A stretch of 46,744 bases of DNA from assembly GCF_024655565.1 (NCBI RefSeq), contig NZ_JANKOF010000031.1:1-46744 (forward strand), read 5' to 3'. The stretch is from Nitratireductor sp. ZSWI3 (lineage in GTDB: Bacteria > Pseudomonadota > Alphaproteobacteria > Rhizobiales > Rhizobiaceae). Of the stretch, positions 43,088 through 46,744 are shown piece by piece (within the stretch, counting starts at the first letter, position 1; every line of letters begins with the position of its first letter). Made by a program: the position numbers and the translations under genes. The notes beneath the pieces are model-generated. The model did no database searches. It saw nothing but the letters and a program-made list of their open reading frames with translations, and was not told where the DNA came from.

Positions 43088-44539
43088 TCAGCGCTCCAGC
43101 CGGTCGATGAACCACTGGGTCAGCCGGGTCCACACGGCATCCTTCTCGCCGGCATCCTCGCATCCATGGTCGAGATTGGGGTTGTCGTTGACCTCGATGA
43201 CATAGATGCCGTCCGGCGTTTCCTTGATGTCGACGCCGTAGAGCCCGTCGCCGATGCAACGCGCGGCGCGCACGGCGATGTCGATCACCTCCTTCGGCGT
43301 TTCAGCAAGGCTGAAGGAGCGGAAGCCGCCCTCGTCCGGCCGGCCGTTGCGCTCGTGATTGACGATCTGCCAGTGCTTCTTGGCCATCAGATAGTGCACC
43401 GCGAAGAGCGGATCGCCGCCCAGCACGCCGATGCGCCAGTCGAACTCCGTGGGCAGGAATTTCTGCGCGATCAGGAGGTCGGAATCCTCGAGCCACTTCT
43501 CGGCCAGGAGCTTGAGCTCGGCGAGGTTGGAGGCCTTCTTCACGCCGCGCGAGAAGGAGCTGTCGGGAATCTTGAGAACGAGCGGGAAGCCGAGCTGTTC
43601 GGCGGCGCGCTCCAGATCCCCCGGCCCGGCGATCATGACGCTCGGCGGCACAGGCACGCGATGGGCCACCATCAGCTCGTTGAGATAGACCTTGTTGGTG
43701 CAGCGGATCATCGACAGGGGATCGTCGATGACCGGCATCCCCTCCTGCTGGGCGCGGCGCGCGAAGCGATAGGTGTGGTTGGAAATCGACGTCGTCTCGC
43801 GGATGAACAGCGCGTCGAAATTGGCAAGCCGCGGCAGATCCCTTTTCGAGATCGGCTCGACCTCCACCCCCATGCGGGCGGCGACGCGCGACCAGTGCTT
43901 GAGCGAGGCGATGCTCGACGGAGGCAGTTCCTCCTTGGGGTCGACGAGCGTGGCGAAGCTGTAGCGCGCCGAGGCGCGCGCCCTTCCGTCCCGCCACTGG
44001 CGGCTCGTATAGGTCTCGAGGCAGGCCGCGAAGCGTTCCTTCTCCTCGCCGCTCATGCGCATGAGCGAGCGGAAGCCGATCCTGCCGATGCTCGCCCAGG
44101 CGCCGTCCTTGATGGTCACCTCCAGCGCCGGGGCGCGGAACCAGTCGAAGAGCAGCCGCGCGAAGCGCTCCCACGCCTTGCTCGGCCCGATGCCGAAGAA
44201 CACCGTGACGTTCTGCGGAAAAGAGCCGCCGAGATCGTCGCGGCACCGGTTCAAGGCCTGCTCCAGCTCCGGCAGCGCGTTTTCGTAGAGTTTCCTCGCC
44301 GAAAGGTCGATCATCGTCTCGACCGAGGGTATCACCCGGTGGCCGCGCGAACTTGCCAGAAGCGAGGCGTAGTATCCGCGGCTCTGATAGGCATAGCTCG
44401 AGGAGAGATTGATGATCTTCGGCCGCTGCCCGCGAAAAAGCGCCGGATGGGTGAGATAGTCTCTGTTGGTGATGATCTTGTAAGGGGTGGCGGTCTCGTC
44501 AAGATCGCCTTTTCTGCCCGTCAGGATGACCCAGCTCAT
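43088..44539 (-). CDS. RLAN domain fused to a RimK-type ATP-grasp ligase
   Basis: The 483-residue protein joins an RLAN (RimK-like ATP-grasp N-terminal) domain at about residues 1-230 (INLSSSYAYQSRGYYASLLA, then GHRVIPSVETM) to an ATP-grasp domain at about 270-480. The latter has nucleotide-binding K323 in LVLKIPDSSFSRG, QKFLPTEFDWRIGVLGG, and the metal site YGVDIKE with VIEVNDNPNLDHG. ATP-grasp enzymes form an amide or peptide bond through an acyl phosphate. The substrate is unknown. It lies 84 bases after the GNAT gene on the same strand; ATP-grasp plus GNAT is a known association of RLAN proteins. GGAG lies about 11 bases before the ATG. Confidence 0.85.
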   Translation of the reverse strand: MSWVILTGRKGDLDETATPYKIITNRDYLTHPALFRGQRPKIINLSSSYAYQSRGYYASLLASSRGHRVIPSVETMIDLSARKLYENALPELEQALNRCRDDLGGSFPQNVTVFFGIGPSKAWERFARLLFDWFRAPALEVTIKDGAWASIGRIGFRSLMRMSGEEKERFAACLETYTSRQWRDGRARASARYSFATLVDPKEELPPSSIASLKHWSRVAARMGVEVEPISKRDLPRLANFDALFIRETTSISNHTYRFARRAQQEGMPVIDDPLSMIRCTNKVYLNELMVAHRVPVPPSVMIAGPGDLERAAEQLGFPLVLKIPDSSFSRGVKKASNLAELKLLAEKWLEDSDLLIAQKFLPTEFDWRIGVLGGDPLFAVHYLMAKKHWQIVNHERNGRPDEGGFRSFSLAETPKEVIDIAVRAARCIGDGLYGVDIKETPDGIYVIEVNDNPNLDHGCEDAGEKDAVWTRLTQWFIDRLER

Positions 44540-44590
44540 TTAGGGCCGCTCTCCATTTTCTCTTCCGCCTGGCACATCGGCCCGAAAACC

Positions 44591-44602
44591 GAAACCGGTT
44601 TC
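44591..44602. repeat. Palindrome between the GNAT and ATP-grasp genes
   Basis: GAAACCGGTTTC is a perfect 12-base palindrome inside the 84-base gap. It belongs to a type often seen between rhizobial genes and might also be a regulator site for the ATP-grasp gene. Confidence 0.4.
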
Positions 44603-44623
44603 CGGACAGCCCGCTGCGTAAAT

Positions 44624-45115
44624 TCAACAACCTGCCGCGTCCCGGTGCGTTCTGCAGGACGCGTCGGATTGCAGACGCTTCTCGTAGCGCAAGGCGTGCA
44701 TGCCGTCATGATAGTAGTTTTTCCGCCGCCCAAAGCAGCGATATCCGCTTTTTTCGTAAAGGGCGATTGCGCCAGAATTGTCCTCCCGTACCTCCAGCCG
44801 CATCAGGCCGCAGCCGCGCGCGAGCGCCTCGCGTTCGACCGTCTCCAGCAGACGCCCGGCAACGCCCCTCCCCGTCGCCATCGGCGCCACGGCGATCGAA
44901 TAGAGCCGCGCCTTGCGGCTCAGACGACGCAGCAACACGAGAGCGTAACCGATGATGCGCGTTTCCTCCACCGCCACCAGAACGATGGCCGAGCGGCGGC
45001 CCGTCAGGGTGTGAAGCGAGCGCCGCGACAGCCGGTCGCCGGAGAAGGCCGCGTTCTCCAGCTCCACGAGCGCATCGATGTCGGCGCGGTGGGCCCGGCG
45101 GATTTCAGCGGGCAT
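44624..45115 (-). CDS. GNAT family N-acetyltransferase
   Basis: The 163-residue protein is a RimI-like GNAT enzyme that transfers an acyl group from acyl-CoA to an amine. It begins MPAEIRRAHRADIDALVELE, has the CoA loop ATGRGVAGRLLE, and ends the fold with DNSGAIALYEKSGYRCFG. The frame is open 44 codons upstream, but the ATG at 45115 matches the family. It is followed by the RLAN-ATP-grasp gene in what is probably a two-gene operon, so acetylation of the ligase's substrate or product is an inference. Confidence 0.85.
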   Translation of the reverse strand: MPAEIRRAHRADIDALVELENAAFSGDRLSRRSLHTLTGRRSAIVLVAVEETRIIGYALVLLRRLSRKARLYSIAVAPMATGRGVAGRLLETVEREALARGCGLMRLEVREDNSGAIALYEKSGYRCFGRRKNYYHDGMHALRYEKRLQSDASCRTHRDAAGC

Positions 45116-45335
45116 GGGCGCCCGGTCGCAGAACCTGCCGGCTCGGCGCGGCGCTTCGCCCGGCAGTGATTTGCAGCAAAGGATGCGCGTTGCTAAACAC
45201 GGGACATTCGCAGGGCCGATGCAGGACGGGATTTGCAGCCATGGCATTCACGGTGCGTTGCAGACTTCGACAGGGGCGGTGTTTCGGATCACGAACATCC
45301 ATTTTCAAGACGAACTGCACGGAGAACTTTCACTC

Positions 45336-46235
45336 ATGGAACTGCAGACAGGCAATCTCATGACAGCGGCAGAAACAATGGTCGCCCAGATCACCGAATT
45401 CGCCGTATCCTACGCCTTCTCCATTCTCGGCGCCATCGTTCTGATCATCGCCGGCTTCCTCGTCGCCGGCTTTGTCGAACGCTCGGTGCTGCGCGCGCTC
45501 GATCGCTTTCCCTCCTTCGACGCCACCCTCAGCACCTTCCTGTCCAAGCTCGCCCGCTATGCGATCCTCGTCCTGGTCGGCGTCACCGTTCTGGCACAGT
45601 TCGGCGTCCAGACGGCCAGCATCATCGCCGCTCTCGGCGCCGTGGGCCTGGCCATCGGGCTTGCCCTGCAGGGCACCCTGCAGAACATCGCCGCCGGCAT
45701 CATGCTGCTTTTCCTAAAACCGTTCCGCAAGGGCGAGTATATCGACGCCGGCGGTATTTCCGGCACCATTGAATCCATCGGTCTCTTCGCCACGGAGATG
45801 ACGAACATCGACGGCGTTTACATCCTGGCGCCGAACAGCACGTTGTGGAACACCTCGGTGATCAACTATTCGCGCAATCCGCGCCGCCGCTACGATCTGG
45901 TGATCGGCATCGGCTATGGCGACGACATCGACCTGGCGCAGAAGACGATGCTGGCGCTTGCCGAAGCCGATGCGCGCGTGCTCGACGACCCGGAGCCGGC
46001 GACCTTCGTGTCGGCGCTCGGCGACAGCGCCGTGGCCGTCACGCTGCGCTATTGGACCTTGACGAGCGACTGGTGGCAGACGCGCATCGATCTGACCAAG
46101 GCGGCGAAGCAGGCCTTCGACGCCAAAGGCATCTCGATCCCGTTCCCGCAGCGCGACGTGCATTACCTTCCGATGGAAGTCGCCAAGCGTGCCGCGGGCG
46201 GCACGGCGCGCAAGGCCACGGCAACGAAGCGCTGA
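45336..46235 (+). CDS. MscS family mechanosensitive channel
   Basis: The 299-residue protein is a small-conductance mechanosensitive channel that releases solutes on osmotic downshock. Two membrane helices are followed by the pore-lining TM3 region (GAVGLAIGLALQGTLQNIAAG) and the cytoplasmic beta domain (EYIDAGGISGTIESIGLF, ILAPNSTLWNTSVINYSRNP). Length matches E. coli MscS (286). The ATG at 45336 is chosen, with GGAG 11 bases upstream. It is divergent from the GNAT gene. Confidence 0.93.
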   Translation: MELQTGNLMTAAETMVAQITEFAVSYAFSILGAIVLIIAGFLVAGFVERSVLRALDRFPSFDATLSTFLSKLARYAILVLVGVTVLAQFGVQTASIIAALGAVGLAIGLALQGTLQNIAAGIMLLFLKPFRKGEYIDAGGISGTIESIGLFATEMTNIDGVYILAPNSTLWNTSVINYSRNPRRRYDLVIGIGYGDDIDLAQKTMLALAEADARVLDDPEPATFVSALGDSAVAVTLRYWTLTSDWWQTRIDLTKAAKQAFDAKGISIPFPQRDVHYLPMEVAKRAAGGTARKATATKR

Positions 46236-46240
46236 GGGCT

Positions 46241-46269
46241 TAGGGTCATATTCATAGGTCCTGACCCTA
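46241..46269. terminator. Stem-loop between the convergent MscS and anti-sigma-like genes
   Basis: TAGGGTCA (46241-46248) pairs with TGACCCTA (46262-46269) around a 13-base loop. The right arm includes the stop codon of the minus-strand gene. No T tract follows on either strand, so it may be a bidirectional attenuating hairpin. Confidence 0.45.
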
Positions 46270-46743
46270 GTTCTTCTGGAGCAGCTGCCGGTAGGTGGCG
46301 TCGGCGAGCTTCAGGAGGCGCTCCTCCGAGGCGGCGCCCGCCACCGCATAGGCAAAACTCTTCTCATGCCAGTAGAAGGCACGGGCGCCATTCCGCTCGA
46401 ACAGCCGAAAGCCGCTATCCTCGTCGGCGACGCAATGGGCGACATAGAGCGACACGCGCCCGCCGGACTCGTCCTCGTACATCAGTTGGGCGGCGGGCTT
46501 GTCACCCGACGGAAGCAGGCGCCCGCCGACGAGACTGAAGCCTTCCTTGCCCAGATCGGGCGCGATCAGGCTGATCCCAAGACGGTTCGAGAGCCAGCTC
46601 ACGAGATGGTTCCGGTCGCCGGCGCCGACCTCCACCACATGCAGTTTCTCGGCCGCATAGACCTCATGTGCAGCCACCGCCTGCCCGACGACGGCAAGCG
46701 TCGTCAGATCGCCGTCCGCGGCCGCGGGCGGGCGGCCGGCGAA
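46267..46743 (-). CDS. Anti-sigma-factor-like protein, C-terminal part, cut by window end
   Basis: The minus-strand frame is open from the window edge through FAGRPPAAADGDLTTLAVVG and ends at 46267, giving at least 158 residues. It resembles the C-terminal half of alphaproteobacterial transmembrane anti-sigma factors (AAHEVYAAEKLHVVEV, then HLVSWLSNRLGISLIAPDLG and FYWHEKSFAYAVAG). Any N-terminal zinc-binding domain and membrane helix lie outside the window, so the call rests only on the periplasmic part. A GTG at 46675-46677 is probably internal, not the start. An ECF sigma factor gene would be expected just beyond the edge. Confidence 0.65.
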   Translation of the reverse strand, partial: FAGRPPAAADGDLTTLAVVGQAVAAHEVYAAEKLHVVEVGAGDRNHLVSWLSNRLGISLIAPDLGKEGFSLVGGRLLPSGDKPAAQLMYEDESGGRVSLYVAHCVADEDSGFRLFERNGARAFYWHEKSFAYAVAGAASEERLLKLADATYRQLLQKN

Positions 46744-46744
46744 A

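Noticed and set aside
43166-45169. 667-codon plus frame opposite the ATP-grasp and GNAT genes
   Set aside because: It runs across two clear minus-strand genes and the gap between them and shows no family signature.

Overview
The window is dense, GC-rich chromosomal DNA from an alphaproteobacterium. It is most likely a member of the Hyphomicrobiales (Rhizobiales), probably Phyllobacteriaceae/Mesorhizobium-like. This rests on gene order and repeat style, not on a marker gene: surA-pdxA-rsmA facing gmk-yicC-mltG-fabF-acpP-fabG-fabD, then rpsF-rpsR-rplI, dnaB-alr-radA-cvpA-purF and pssA-psd, with rhizobial-type G/C-rich intergenic inverted repeats. Nearly everything is housekeeping or conserved accessory. 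I see no prophage, IS element, CRISPR array, rRNA or tRNA.

Layout. 286-3086 (+): surA-type chaperone, pdxA, rsmA. 3150-9622 (-): gmk, yicC, mltG and the fatty-acid block fabF-acpP-fabG-fabD. 9936-11623 (+): an ABC-2 exporter pair. 11871-13495 (+): ribosomal proteins S6, S18 and L9 with a structured leader and a good intrinsic terminator. 13872-15125 (+): cyclopropane fatty acid synthase. 15389-22426 (+): dnaB, alr, radA, cvpA, purF and an SDR gene. 22700-25225: a PlsC-like acyltransferase facing pssA-psd (phosphatidylethanolamine synthesis). 25225-29093 (-): an Atm1-type exporter with its ArsR-type regulator and a 29-bp operator-like palindrome, then a LysM protein. 29204-31051: a LOG-family gene, a non-coding stretch closed by a strong plus-strand terminator, and rarD. 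31220-36279 (-): citramalate synthase, two tandem GFA-family genes, a VOC protein, a DUF559 protein, an intergenic inverted repeat, and cysS with a leader. 36719-38368 (+): a 56-residue protein and a FAD-dependent amine/amino-acid oxidase. 38438-43087: SRAP peptidase, Nudix hydrolase, three conserved envelope-type unknowns, ygfZ and an HD phosphohydrolase. 43088-45115 (-): a GNAT acetyltransferase followed by an RLAN/RimK-type ATP-grasp ligase. 45336-46744: an MscS channel and the C-terminal part of an anti-sigma-like protein cut by the window end.

How the genes work together. Several blocks serve the envelope: outer-membrane protein folding, peptidoglycan (MltG, Alr, LysM), fatty acids and phospholipids (Fab, Cfa, PssA, Psd, PlsC-like), and osmotic or metal stress (MscS, Atm1/ArsR). 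Others serve replication, repair and translation (DnaB, RadA, SRAP; RsmA, S6, S18, L9, CysS). The least understood and most interesting items are the GNAT plus RLAN-ATP-grasp cassette, the ArsR operator at the exporter operon, the roughly 300-nt non-coding region ending in the 30112-30140 terminator, and the cysS leader with a 14-codon reading frame holding two Cys codons. All functional calls come from reading motifs by eye; no database search was run.
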